In this document: piece after piece, positions 16,980-25,385 of the stretch
Numbering within the stretch: the stretch's first letter is position 1
Layout of the letters: the number at the start of each line of letters is the position of its first letter
Assembly: GCA_910584485.1 (NCBI GenBank)
Contig: CAJUAV010000004.1
Span: 1-48,683 of the forward strand
Direction: 5' to 3'
DNA from: an uncultured Alistipes sp.
Lineage (GTDB): Bacteria; Bacteroidota; Bacteroidia; Bacteroidales; Rikenellaceae
DNA: 48,683 bases
Made by a program: the position numbers and the translations under genes
Notes under the pieces: generated by a model
The model's input: only the letters and a program-made list of their open reading frames with translations
The model's database searches: none
What the model was told of the DNA's origin: nothing

Positions 16980-17211
16980 TTTTTGGCGCAGCCCTACGGT
17001 CGCGACCTCTGTTCGGCCTCCCCTGTCGGGGGCGGGGCGGTTATGGCGGCGGCCGCCTGTCGGGGGCGTGCGGCTATGGCGGCCGCCTCCTGTCGGGAAC
17101 GTGCGGTTATGGCGGCCGCCTCTGTCGGGGCGGCTATGGCTGCCGTTCTGTTCGGGCGCCTCCTGTTGGCGGCCGCCTCTTTACGGCCGCCCCTGTTCGG
17201 CCGCCGTGGGG
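16980..17211. repeat. tandem imperfect 33-base repeats
   Basis: Four to five head-to-tail units begin CTGTCGGG and carry CGGTTATGGCGGC or CGGCTATGGCGGC. They start near 17022, 17057, 17090 and 17122, with decayed copies to about 17200. Unit length is about 32-35 bases. No unique spacers are present, so it is not CRISPR. It lies between the serine hydrolase stop and the UROD promoter. Confidence 0.8.
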
Positions 17212-18675
17212 CTACGGACGCCGCATCAGGTAGTCGGCCACGGCGGCGTAGGCGGGCAGCGACCAGGGGTCGTTGGCCGTGTTCGAGGCCTGCGGATTCG
17301 AGGCGAGCCGCACGATCACCATCTCGGCCGCGGGGTCGATGTAGATCGCCTGCCCGTGGACGCCGCGCGCCATGAAGGCGCCGTGGTCGTTGTGGGTGAC
17401 CCACCACATGTCGCGGTAGCTCCATCCCGTGAGCGTGCGGCCGTACGGGGAGCGGGCGAAGGCTTCGCGGTCGCCCCCGCGGCGGATGTCGGCGACGGCG
17501 GCCGCCGGAAGGAGCTGTCGGCCGCGCCAGCGTCCGTCGCACCGCAGCAGCTCGCCGAGGCGTCCCAGGTCGCGCAGCGCGGCGCTGAATCCGCCCCCCG
17601 CGAAGGGAACGCCGAGGGCGTCGACCAGGTAGTAGCCGTCCTGCTCCATCCCCATGCGGCTCCAGAGGCGCTCTTCGAGCAGCGCCGCCACGGAGCGCCC
17701 CGAGGCGCGTTCGACGATCCACCCCAGCACGTCGGCGTTGACCGTGCGGTAGCCGAAGACCCTGCCGTGCCGCTCTTCGCGGCGGAGCGTGCGCAGGTAG
17801 TCGTGGTAGCCCTGCGGCGTCCCCGCGGGGTGCTCCAGCAGCGGGTTGCCCGCATCGCCGAAGCGCCACACGTCGGCCGCGGGGTCGGTGTAGTCCTCGC
17901 TGTAACGGATCGAGGTGGTCATGTCCATCACCTCGCGCACGGTGGCGTCGCCGTAGCCTGATTCGGCCAGTTCGGGGAGGTAGTCGGTCACGGGGCGCGA
18001 CGGTTCGAGCCGCCCCTCGGCGACGAGCATCGCGGCGAGGAGCCCCGTCAGGGATTTCGTGACCGACATCACGGCGTGGACCCCCTCTTCGGTCAGGCAG
18101 CCGAAATAGCGCTCGTAGACGATGCGCCCGCGATGCAGGACGAGGATGCCGTCCGTGTAGTTGCGGTCGAGCGAGCGGCGCCACGTCATGCGCTGCGAGC
18201 CGCCCGCGGGGAGGAAGGTCACCGTGTCGATCCCCGTGTCGAGGTCGCGGGCGAAGCGCGAGAGGGGCACGCGGTTGTTGCGGGCGACGTTCACGGTCGG
18301 CAGAAATTCGCGCATGTGCACGACGCTGTAGCGCAGCGCGGGGTAGCGGAAGAAGGAGCCGTCGCGGGCGCTCATGGCGCCGCGCAGCGCCGCGAGGCTG
18401 TCGCAGGTGCGGTCGGCGGGGTGTGCGAAGGTGCGGTCGCAGGCGGGGGCGGCGCTGCGGTGGGCGGCGCGGTCGGGAGCGGTGCCGCGGTATTCGGAGC
18501 GGCTGTGTGCGGCGTGGTCGTGTGCTGCGCCGCGGTGTTCGGTGCGGTCGTGGAGCCGGTCGATGCGTTGTGCGACGGCGCGGTCGGGGTGGGCGGCACG
18601 GGAGTCGGCGACGTCGTTCTGCGCGACGACGGCCGAGGCGACGAAGGTCGCCAGGCAGAGAGCGAATCGTTTCAT
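17212..18675 (-). CDS. class C beta-lactamase-type serine hydrolase, with a His/Arg-rich insert
   Basis: This 487-residue protein has a signal peptide (MKRFALCLATFVASAVVAQ). The next ~75 residues (about 20-95) are low complexity, rich in Ala, Arg, Asp and His (for example HDRTEHRGAAHDHAAHS), and unlike any domain. The catalytic domain follows with SVTKS (S-x-x-K nucleophile), YRTVNADVLGW (the N of a Y-x-N-like site) and a WVTHNDHGAFMARGVHGQ C-terminal motif, as in 6-aminohexanoate-dimer hydrolases and other exported esterases or peptidases. The substrate is unknown; the protein is probably periplasmic. The insert is discussed as a finding. Confidence 0.87.
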   Translation of the reverse strand: MKRFALCLATFVASAVVAQNDVADSRAAHPDRAVAQRIDRLHDRTEHRGAAHDHAAHSRSEYRGTAPDRAAHRSAAPACDRTFAHPADRTCDSLAALRGAMSARDGSFFRYPALRYSVVHMREFLPTVNVARNNRVPLSRFARDLDTGIDTVTFLPAGGSQRMTWRRSLDRNYTDGILVLHRGRIVYERYFGCLTEEGVHAVMSVTKSLTGLLAAMLVAEGRLEPSRPVTDYLPELAESGYGDATVREVMDMTTSIRYSEDYTDPAADVWRFGDAGNPLLEHPAGTPQGYHDYLRTLRREERHGRVFGYRTVNADVLGWIVERASGRSVAALLEERLWSRMGMEQDGYYLVDALGVPFAGGGFSAALRDLGRLGELLRCDGRWRGRQLLPAAAVADIRRGGDREAFARSPYGRTLTGWSYRDMWWVTHNDHGAFMARGVHGQAIYIDPAAEMVIVRLASNPQASNTANDPWSLPAYAAVADYLMRRP

Positions 18676-18811
18676 GCGGAATCGGTGTTTCGAAATCGCT
18701 TCGTTTCGGACAAAGACCGTGCTATCTGGCACGGAAATCGCAACGAAGCATGCGTTTTTCTTTATGTCTTACAGGAGCGTCGGCAGGGCGCTTCACAAAA
18801 AACGAACGGTT

Positions 18812-18946
18812 ATGGAAAAGAAACTCTACTACTGCGTGCACTGCGGCAACGTGATCGAAAAACTCGTCGACGGCGGTGTCCCCGTGGTCTGCTGCGGCGA
18901 AGAGATGCAGGAGCTGACGACGGACAAGATCCAGCAGCTCGGCTGA
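18812..18946 (+). CDS. desulforedoxin-like iron protein (44 residues)
   Basis: The whole protein is one FeS4 desulforedoxin site: MEKKLYYCVHCGNVIEKLVD, then VPVVCCGEEM. The spacing is C-x2-C-x15-C-C, exactly that of desulforedoxin and the N-terminal domain of desulfoferrodoxin. The superoxide-reductase domain is absent, so it should be an electron carrier or redox sensor, perhaps in oxygen defence. Small genes of this type are common in anaerobes. A terminator follows at once. It is in the opposite direction to both neighbours. Confidence 0.9.
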   Translation: MEKKLYYCVHCGNVIEKLVDGGVPVVCCGEEMQELTTDKIQQLG

Positions 18947-18965
18947 TCGCCGCTTCGCAACCGAA

Positions 18966-19005
18966 AGCCCGTCCCGCTTCGAAAAGGGGGACGGGCTGTT
19001 TTTTT
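18966..19005 (+). terminator. terminator of the desulforedoxin gene
   Basis: Stem AGCCCGTCCC (18966-18975)/GGGACGGGCT (18988-18997), then T7 at 18999-19005. It begins 20 bases after the stop codon. Confidence 0.88.
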
Positions 19006-19029
19006 GCGCCGCCGCGGCGGCAAAGCGAA

Positions 19030-19060
19030 GGCCGGCCCCCGTTGACGGAAGGGGTCGGCC
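19030..19060 (-). terminator. hairpin downstream of the DUF892 gene
   Basis: Arms GGCCGGCCCC (19030-19039) and GGGGTCGGCC (19051-19060) match 9 of 10. Only short T stretches follow on either strand, so this is a weak terminator candidate for the leftward gene. Confidence 0.45.
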
Positions 19061-19148
19061 CTCTTTGCGGCAGTACGCCGCCGCCGCGCTCCGCGGGGTC
19101 AGCCGACGGAGCCGTCCGACGGGCGGGCGCCTGCCTTGGCGGTGTGCG

Positions 19149-19709
19149 CTACTCCTCGGAGGCGGGCTGGTTGACGTACGCCTCGGCGATTTCGGTCAGC
19201 GATACGTCGGTCTTCTTCTCCTGGGCGAGGATGTCGCCCAGCAGCTGCTGCACCTCGCGCTCGGGCAGGTAGCCCGCCAGGGCGCACAGCGTGCCGTAGG
19301 TGGCGATTTCGTAGTGCTCGATCTTCTGGGCGCAGAGGATCAGGGCGGCGTTGCGGACGAACGAATCCTTCTCGGTCTCTTCGATCACCGAGTCGGTCTC
19401 CTTCATGAGCCCCTCCATCGCGTCGCATTTCTTGGCCACGGCCTTCTCGCCGAGGGCGGCGAAAACCTGCTCGAGCAGCGCCAGCTGCTCGGGGCTCTCC
19501 TCCTCGTGCTTCTTGAAGGCGGCGATCAGCCGCTTGCAGGTCGCGGCCTTCTGCATCTTCTGCAATCCCTTCGGGATGTGCTTCTCGGCCCAGTAGATAT
19601 CCTGGAGCGCCTCGATGAAGAATTTGCGGAACAGGGGCTGCGATTCGTTCTGTGCGGCGGTTTTGCGTTTGCTCTTTTCGGCAACGGGTGTTTGCGTGTT
19701 CATGGTCAT
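19149..19709 (-). CDS. YciE/YciF-type DUF892 ferritin-like protein
   Basis: This 186-residue protein has a Lys/Gln-rich N-terminus (1-22), then the four-helix DUF892 bundle. The bundle includes LFRKFFIEALQDIYWAEKHI, a carboxylate- and histidine-bearing KHEEESPEQLALLEQVFA helix, and KIEHYEIATYGTLCALAGYL. Glu and His on these helices fit a diiron centre as in ferritin-like proteins; the family is linked to stress in enterobacteria, but the activity is not proven. ATG 19709 or 19703 starts it. The desulforedoxin gene next door, in opposite direction, also suggests oxidative or iron stress. Confidence 0.88.
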   Translation of the reverse strand: MTMNTQTPVAEKSKRKTAAQNESQPLFRKFFIEALQDIYWAEKHIPKGLQKMQKAATCKRLIAAFKKHEEESPEQLALLEQVFAALGEKAVAKKCDAMEGLMKETDSVIEETEKDSFVRNAALILCAQKIEHYEIATYGTLCALAGYLPEREVQQLLGDILAQEKKTDVSLTEIAEAYVNQPASEE

Positions 19710-19759
19710 GTCGGTTTACGGTTGTGCTCGTTCGAGGCGCAAATAACATGCCGCGGCCG

Positions 19760-19794
19760 AAAAAAAAGAGGCCTTCCCGCGGCTGCGGAAAGGC
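19760..19794 (-). terminator. terminator of the serine dehydratase gene
   Basis: On the minus strand, stem GCCTTTCC/GGGAAGGC (one G-T pair; 19794 down to 19771) is followed by CTC and eight T (19767-19760). Confidence 0.78.
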
Positions 19795-19826
19795 GCTCCG
19801 TCCGTTTTCGGACCGAAGGGGGCGGA

Positions 19827-21038
19827 TCAGCGCTTCCGATCGGGGCCGATCGTTTTCGCCAGTCCCCCTTCGGAGGTCTCGCGGTAGAGGCTCGGGAGGT
19901 TGTGGCCCGTCTCGTTCATCGCCTCGACCACCTTGTCGTAGGAGACCAGGTGGGTGCCGTCGGAGAGGGTGGCGTAGATGTTGGCGTCGAGGGCGCGCGT
20001 GGCGGCGACGGCGTTGCGTTCGATGCAGGGCACCTGCACGAGCCCGCAGACGGGGTCGCACGTGAGGCCCAGGTGGTGTTCGAGGCCCATTTCGGCGGCG
20101 TACTCGATCTGCGAGGGGGTGCCGCCGAAGAGCTGGCAGGCGGCGGCCGCCGCCATGGCGCAGGCGACGCCGATTTCGCCCTGGCAGCCCACGGCCGCCC
20201 CCGAAATCGACGAGTTGGTCTTGACGATGTTGCCGAAGAGGCCCGCCGTGGCCAGGGCGCGCAGGATGCGGATGCGCAGAAAATCGCGCGAGGTGGCCAG
20301 GTGGTAGATCACGGCGGGCAGCACGCCGCTCGACCCGCAGGTGGGGGCCGTCACGACCTCGCCGCCCGAGGCGTTCTCCTCGGCCACGGCCAGCGCATAG
20401 GCGTAGATGCGCGCCCGCGAGGCGAGCGACCCCGTGTAGCTCTTCGACTTGACGTAGTAGGTGCTCGCCTTGCGCGCCACCTTCAGCCCTCCGGGCAGGA
20501 CGCCGTCGTTGTTCAGGCCGCGGCGGATCGTGTCGCACATCACCTCCCACACGCGGTCCAGGTACTCCCAGATCTCCTTCCCCTCGCACTCCTCGACGTA
20601 CTCCCAGTAGGTCTTGCCTTCGGCATAGCAGTAGGCCTTGATGTCGTGGATCGTGCTCATGCCGTAGACCGAGGGTTTCGGTTCGGCCTTCGTCTCTTCG
20701 TTGGCCAGCGCGCCTCCGCCGATGCTGAAGATGGTCCAGCTGTCGAGCGTGCGCCCCTGCTCGAATCCCTCGAAGCGCATGCCGTTCGGGTGGAAGGGGA
20801 GGACCGTTTCGGGCTCCCAGCAGATTTCGGTCGGGGCGATCGGTTCGAGGACCGAGAGGATCGCCCGATCGGTGAGGTGGCCGCGCCCCGTGGCGGCCAG
20901 CGACCCGTAGAGGGTCACGCGGTAGCGGTCGGCCCGCGGGCAGCGGAACGTAAACTGCTCGGCGGCCCGTTTGGGGCCCATCGTGTGGCTGCTCGAAGGG
21001 CCGTTGCCGATCTTGAAGAGTTCGCGTAAGGATTCCAT
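19827..21038 (-). CDS. sdaA: L-serine ammonia-lyase (iron-sulfur type)
   Basis: This 403-residue single-chain enzyme holds both the beta-type N-terminal half (MESLRELFKIGNGPSSSHTMGP) and the alpha-type catalytic half. The latter has TAPTCGSSGVLPA, SGAAVGCQGEIGVACAMAAA and LGLTCDPVCGLVQVPCIERN, whose cysteines bind the [4Fe-4S] cluster. It turns L-serine into pyruvate and ammonia. I start it at ATG 21038; the codon at 21056 would leave almost no leader after the promoter-like box at 21065-21072. Confidence 0.97.
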   Translation of the reverse strand: MESLRELFKIGNGPSSSHTMGPKRAAEQFTFRCPRADRYRVTLYGSLAATGRGHLTDRAILSVLEPIAPTEICWEPETVLPFHPNGMRFEGFEQGRTLDSWTIFSIGGGALANEETKAEPKPSVYGMSTIHDIKAYCYAEGKTYWEYVEECEGKEIWEYLDRVWEVMCDTIRRGLNNDGVLPGGLKVARKASTYYVKSKSYTGSLASRARIYAYALAVAEENASGGEVVTAPTCGSSGVLPAVIYHLATSRDFLRIRILRALATAGLFGNIVKTNSSISGAAVGCQGEIGVACAMAAAAACQLFGGTPSQIEYAAEMGLEHHLGLTCDPVCGLVQVPCIERNAVAATRALDANIYATLSDGTHLVSYDKVVEAMNETGHNLPSLYRETSEGGLAKTIGPDRKR

Positions 21039-21064
21039 GTCGTTTCGTCGTTGCAAATTCGGCG

Positions 21065-21072
21065 CAATGTTA
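21065..21072 (-). promoter_or_regulatory. promoter-like box upstream of sdaA
   Basis: Minus-strand TAACATTG (21072 to 21065), one mismatch to TAnnTTTG, 27 bases before the start. Confidence 0.4.
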
Positions 21073-21090
21073 CGAAAAAAACGGCGAAAA

Positions 21091-22560
21091 TCAATGCGCC
21101 GCCCCGCCGCCGAGCGCCTTGAAGAGGGCGATGCGCTGCGTGTAGTAGCCGATGAAGGCGTCCGAGAGCTCCATGCGGGTCTGCAACAGCTGGCTCTGGG
21201 CGGCCAGCACGTCGAGGTAGGTCGCCTGCCCGCGGGCGTAGAGGCGGCGGCCGTACTCCCAGGCGCGGTAGAGCGATTCGTAGCGCTGCACGAGGTTGGC
21301 GACCGTCGCGTGGGTCGTCTTGTAGTGCATGAGCGTGTTCGAAACCTCCATGCAGGCCCCCAGAAGCGTCTGGCGGAATGCGGCGATCCGTTGCTCGGCC
21401 TCGATCGTCCGCAGGCGGCGGTTGTGGCGCAGGACGCCGCCGCGCAGCAACGGCTGCGTCAGCCCCGCGAAGAGGTTGAAGACGACCGAGCGCGAAAAGT
21501 CGGACCACGAGGCGTAGTAGTTCTCCTCGGTCGAGACGGCGGCGCGGAGCGTGAGGGCGGGGTAGGCGGCGGCACGCGCGGCGTCGCGCAGGTGGAACGC
21601 CTCGCGCACGGCGCGCTCGGCCGCCATCACGTCGGGGCGGAAGCGCAGCAGGTCGGCCGGCATGCCGATGCGGACCGTGTCCGCGAGCTGCTGCTCGGAG
21701 AGGACCTCGTCGATCGGCGAGCGTTCGATGCGGCCGTGGTCGCGGCCCAACAGCAGGTTGAGGGCGTTTTCGGTGACGAAGATTTCGCTTTCGAGGCTCG
21801 GACGGACCGCCTTGGCGCGGTAGAGCTCGGCTTTGGCCTGCTCGACGGCGATGTCGCGGCGGGTGATGTCGGCACGGTTCATCGGGGCGCGGGGAAGCCG
21901 CCGCTGCGCGGCGTCGGGTTCGTGCGGCGGATCGCCTCCCAGCAGCGCCTCCTGCTCGGCGAGGTAGCTCGCGTTGCTGCGGATGATCTCGTTCACGGAG
22001 CGCAGCTTCGTGTCGAGCCCCACGAGGCGGTAGTAGAGGGTCGCCACGTCGGCGATGAGCTTCACGCGGACCCCCTGTGCCGTCGCCTCCTCCCGCAGCA
22101 GCGCCTCGGCGGCGGCCCGCTTCGTGCTGCGCAGCCGCCCCCAGAGGTCGATTTCCCAGTTCGAAAGCCGGAGGCCGATGCCGTGGATGTTGGTCGGATG
22201 GGGGCGGTGGGCGACCTTCTGCTGGTTCTGCGTAAGGTGCAGTTCGAGGTCGGGCAGGCGGGCGGCGCGGGAGCGGTCGAGGTAGCTCGCTGCCTTCTCG
22301 ACCTGCAGCAGGGCGCCGTAGAGGGTCAGGTTGCGCACAAGGGCCGTGTCGACGAGGGCCGCGAGGCGGCGGTCCGTGTAGTAGGCCTGCCAGAGCATCG
22401 AGGCGGCGCTGCCCGCGTCGCTGACGACGTGCAGGCTGTCGGGGCGGCGGAAGGCGGCGACGTCGACGGCCGTATGGTGTTCGCGGAAGGAACTGCGCAG
22501 GCAGCCCGTCGGACCGACGAGGCAGACGAGTGCGAGGAGCCACGGAAAAGGGAGACGCAT
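21091..22560 (-). CDS. TolC/NodT-family outer-membrane efflux lipoprotein
   Basis: This 489-residue protein has a lipoprotein signal (lipobox LVGPTGC, Cys about residue 20) and two OEP domains. Recognisable parts are SNWEIDLWGRLRSTKRAA, LLGRDHGRIE, PADLLRFRPDVMAAERAVRE and LRAAVSTEENYYASWSDFS. Such proteins form the trimeric exit duct of tripartite efflux pumps. No membrane-fusion or RND partner is next to it, so it must serve a pump elsewhere or is an orphan. The start is fixed by the tRNA-Arg just upstream, which excludes the earlier ATG at 22641. Confidence 0.92.
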   Translation of the reverse strand: MRLPFPWLLALVCLVGPTGCLRSSFREHHTAVDVAAFRRPDSLHVVSDAGSAASMLWQAYYTDRRLAALVDTALVRNLTLYGALLQVEKAASYLDRSRAARLPDLELHLTQNQQKVAHRPHPTNIHGIGLRLSNWEIDLWGRLRSTKRAAAEALLREEATAQGVRVKLIADVATLYYRLVGLDTKLRSVNEIIRSNASYLAEQEALLGGDPPHEPDAAQRRLPRAPMNRADITRRDIAVEQAKAELYRAKAVRPSLESEIFVTENALNLLLGRDHGRIERSPIDEVLSEQQLADTVRIGMPADLLRFRPDVMAAERAVREAFHLRDAARAAAYPALTLRAAVSTEENYYASWSDFSRSVVFNLFAGLTQPLLRGGVLRHNRRLRTIEAEQRIAAFRQTLLGACMEVSNTLMHYKTTHATVANLVQRYESLYRAWEYGRRLYARGQATYLDVLAAQSQLLQTRMELSDAFIGYYTQRIALFKALGGGAAH

Positions 22561-22629
22561 GCGGGTTCGGGTTTTGGCGGATATAAAAAAGGAGGGGTGC
22601 GCACGGTCGCCCGTTCCCCCCCCCTTCTG

Positions 22630-22704
22630 TGGTAGCCCCACCGCGACTCGAACGCGGATTTAGGGTTTAGGAAACCCTCGTTCTATCCCTTGAACTATGG
22701 AGCC
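22630..22704 (-). tRNA. tRNA-Arg(CCT), CCA encoded
   Basis: Minus-strand tRNA: acceptor GGCTCCA with TGGGGCT (one G-U pair), anticodon loop TTCCTAA (CCT, arginine), T loop GTTCGAGTC, discriminator A, and genomic CCA at 22632-22630. The other tRNAs of the window do not encode CCA. Confidence 0.95.
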
Positions 22705-22710
22705 TTCGGC

Positions 22711-22750
22711 GACGGAATAGGGAGCGAGCCCGTATTCCGTCGCAAAGATA
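22711..22750 (-). promoter_or_regulatory. tRNA-Arg promoter and leader hairpin
   Basis: Minus-strand TATCTTTG (22750-22743) is a full -7 match. Directly after it, GACGGAATA (22711-22719) and TATTCCGTC (22733-22741) form a 9-base perfect stem in the tRNA precursor leader. Confidence 0.6.
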
Positions 22751-22788
22751 GCCTGTTTTTTCGAAACGGCCGCCTTACGGCCGCATTC

Positions 22789-25365
22789 CTATTTCAGCTC
22801 GACCGTGTAGGTGCGCTGCCGCTCGGGATCCGACGTGCCGCCGACGGCGATCGTGTAGCGTCCCGGGCGCGCCTTCATCGTCTGCGTGGCGGGATCGTAC
22901 CAGGCGAAATCGTCGTACGCCAGATCGAAGAGCAGCACCTCGCTCTCGCCCGAACCGAGTGTCACGCGGCGGAAATCGCGCAGCGTCCGGATCGGACCCT
23001 CGGGATCGTCGGCGCGGTGCAGGTAGAGCTGCACCGTCTCGGTACCCGCGACGGGACCGACGTTGCCGATCGGAATGGCCAGCGAAAGCGTCTCGCCCGC
23101 CCGCAGCCGTTTCTGGTCGCTCTTCAGTTGGCCGTAGTAGAAGAGCGTGTAGCTCAAGCCGTGGCCGAAGCGGAAGAGGGGATCGCCCGTGAAATAGCGG
23201 TAGGTGTGGCCCTTCATGGCGTAGTCCTCGAAGTCGGGCAGCTGCTCCGTGTTGCGGTAGAAGGTGACGGGGAGTTTGCCCGAGGGGTTCTCGACGCCCA
23301 CCAGCACGTCGGCCAGCGCCTCGCCGCCCGCCTGTCCCGGGTACCACGCCTGCAGCAGGGCGTCGCAGTTGACCGCCTCGTCGGAAAGGCCCACGGCCGA
23401 GCCCGAGAAATTGACGAAGACGATCCGTTTGCCCGCCTCGCGCAGCGCGGCGACGGTGCGGCGCTGCACGGCGGGGAGTTCGATGGAGGTGCGGTCGCCG
23501 CCGCGGAAGCCCTCGGCCGAAACAGCCATCTCCTCGCCCTCGAGCTGGGGCGAAATGCCGCCCGCGAAGACCACCACGTCGACATCCTCGATGCGGCGCA
23601 GGAAAGCCGCCAGATCCTGCGGCACCTCCTCCGCGAGGTCGAACTTGAGGGTCGGATCCTCGCGTACCTGCGTAAATTCGACGGTCAGTTCGTAGTTCGT
23701 GTCGGGCTCGAAATCGAAATCGAAGACCGTCGCGGGGTTCTTGACGTTCTCGCGCTCGGCGACCACGCGGCCGTCGAGCAGGATGCGCACGGCGCCGTTC
23801 GTCATCAGGCGGCAGGTGGCGCGGCCCGCATGCGCGGGGCGGAACGTGGTCGTGTAGCGCGCCGTGAAATCCTTGAGCGCCACGCCCGGGGCGAAGACCG
23901 TGTTGCCCGCGGCGCTGAAGCGGAAGGGGCGCGTCAGCCGCTCCGAGGCGACGGCCGTCCCTTCGAAGGCGCGGTTGTTCCAGTAGGAGGCGACGAAGCC
24001 GGGGCCGTCCTCCGCCTCGCAGCGGTCGAAGAGCGAACGGAACGTCGTCTCCTCGGTGTGGCCGCAGAGGGGTTCGTAGACCAGCCGGCTCTCGGGGAAA
24101 TAGCCGCGCAGTCCGTCGAGCAGGGTCGAGGTGCGGAAGGGGGTGCCGTTGTAGTTGCCCCACTGCATCACCTCGTTGTCGGCGTTCGGGCCCACGAGGG
24201 CGATCTTGGTCCGCGGGTCGAGCGGCAGCAGGTCGCCGAGGTTCTGCAACAGCACGAAGCTCTCGACGGCCGCCTTTTTGGCCAGTGCGCGGTGCTCCTC
24301 GCAGTCCACGACGCTGTAGGGGATGCCGAACGGATCCTCCTTTTCGAACATGCCCAGCTCGAAGCGGGCCTGCATGAGGCGCTCCACGGCGCGGTCGATC
24401 TCCTTTTCGGAGATCAGCCCCCGCCGAACCGCCTCGACCAGCGACGCGTAGCTGCCGCCGCACTCCAGGTCGCAGCCCGCCTTGACGGCGGCCGCCGAAG
24501 CCGTGGCGGCGTCGGGATGGGTCTCGTGGCGCCCCTCGCCGTAGAAATCGCGGATGGCGCCGCAGTCCGAGACGACGATTCCTTGGAAGCCCCACTGCTT
24601 GCGCAGCAGCTCGTCGAGCAGGTAGCGGCTGGCGTTGCAGGGAACCCCCTCGAAGCGGTTGTAGGCCCCCATCACCTCTTTGACGCCCCCCTCTTCGACC
24701 AGTGCGCGGAAGGCGGGCAGGTAGGTCTCGGCCAGGTCGCGCGGCGAAATGCGCTTCGCATCGAACGAGTGGCGGTTCCACTCGGGGCCCGAGTGGACGG
24801 CGTAGTGTTTCGCGCAGGCGTGCAGCTTGTCGAAGCCGTTTTTCGGCTCGCCCTGCAGGCCGCGGACGACAGCCAGGCCCATCTCGGTCGTCAGGAAGGG
24901 ATCCTCGCCGTAGGTCTCCTGGCCGCGGCCCCAGCGCGGGTCGCGGAAGATGTTGATGTTGGGGGTCCAGACTGTCAGCCCCTGGTAGCGTTTGCGCGAA
25001 CCGTGGCGGACGAACCGGGCGTGTTTGGCGCGCGCCTCGTCCGAGACGGCCGTGAAGACGCGCTCGACGAGCGGCACGTCGAAGGTGGCGGCCATGCCGA
25101 TCGACTGCGGGAAGACGGTGGCCAGTCCCGCGCGGCCGATGCCGTGCAGCGCCTCGCTCCACCAGTCGTAGCGTTCGATGCCGAGCCGCGGAATGGCGGG
25201 GGCGGCGTTCTGCATCTGCGAGACCTTCTCTTCGAGGGTCATGCGGCCGACGAGGTCGCGGGCCCGCTCGGCGGGCGAAAGGGCGGCGTCCCGATAGGGG
25301 AGCGTCTGGGCGGAAGCCCCCGCAGCCGTCAGGACGGCGGTCAGGGCGAGGAGAATTTTTTTCAT
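22789..25365 (-). CDS. glycoside hydrolase family 3, beta-xylosidase/beta-glucosidase type
   Basis: This 858-residue exported enzyme has a signal peptide (MKKILLALTAVLTAAGASAQ). The GH3 barrel has YDWWSEALHGIGRAG, WTPNINIFRDPRWGRGQETYGEDP, CAKHYAVHSGPEW and the nucleophile motif VVSDCGAI. A PA14-like insert (about 440-580, VASYWNNRAFEGTAVA, NGAVRILLDG) is followed by the second catalytic domain (DVDVVVFAGGISPQLEGEE) and a fibronectin-III-like end. The YxWWSEALHG element is typical of xylan beta-xylosidase-type GH3, so xylo- or gluco-oligosaccharides are likely substrates. It starts 20 bases after the aminotransferase stop, so both are probably one transcript. Confidence 0.93.
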   Translation of the reverse strand: MKKILLALTAVLTAAGASAQTLPYRDAALSPAERARDLVGRMTLEEKVSQMQNAAPAIPRLGIERYDWWSEALHGIGRAGLATVFPQSIGMAATFDVPLVERVFTAVSDEARAKHARFVRHGSRKRYQGLTVWTPNINIFRDPRWGRGQETYGEDPFLTTEMGLAVVRGLQGEPKNGFDKLHACAKHYAVHSGPEWNRHSFDAKRISPRDLAETYLPAFRALVEEGGVKEVMGAYNRFEGVPCNASRYLLDELLRKQWGFQGIVVSDCGAIRDFYGEGRHETHPDAATASAAAVKAGCDLECGGSYASLVEAVRRGLISEKEIDRAVERLMQARFELGMFEKEDPFGIPYSVVDCEEHRALAKKAAVESFVLLQNLGDLLPLDPRTKIALVGPNADNEVMQWGNYNGTPFRTSTLLDGLRGYFPESRLVYEPLCGHTEETTFRSLFDRCEAEDGPGFVASYWNNRAFEGTAVASERLTRPFRFSAAGNTVFAPGVALKDFTARYTTTFRPAHAGRATCRLMTNGAVRILLDGRVVAERENVKNPATVFDFDFEPDTNYELTVEFTQVREDPTLKFDLAEEVPQDLAAFLRRIEDVDVVVFAGGISPQLEGEEMAVSAEGFRGGDRTSIELPAVQRRTVAALREAGKRIVFVNFSGSAVGLSDEAVNCDALLQAWYPGQAGGEALADVLVGVENPSGKLPVTFYRNTEQLPDFEDYAMKGHTYRYFTGDPLFRFGHGLSYTLFYYGQLKSDQKRLRAGETLSLAIPIGNVGPVAGTETVQLYLHRADDPEGPIRTLRDFRRVTLGSGESEVLLFDLAYDDFAWYDPATQTMKARPGRYTIAVGGTSDPERQRTYTVELK

Positions 25366-25385
25366 GCGGAAAGGGTTCTTCGGTG

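Noticed and set aside
17022..17200. CRISPR array
   Set aside because: Units are contiguous with no unique spacers and no cas genes in the window.
18717..18734. Palindrome CCGTGC-TATCTG-GCACGG upstream of the desulforedoxin gene as an operator
   Set aside because: Only 6-base arms, about 80 bases from the start and no regulator nearby; too weak to call.
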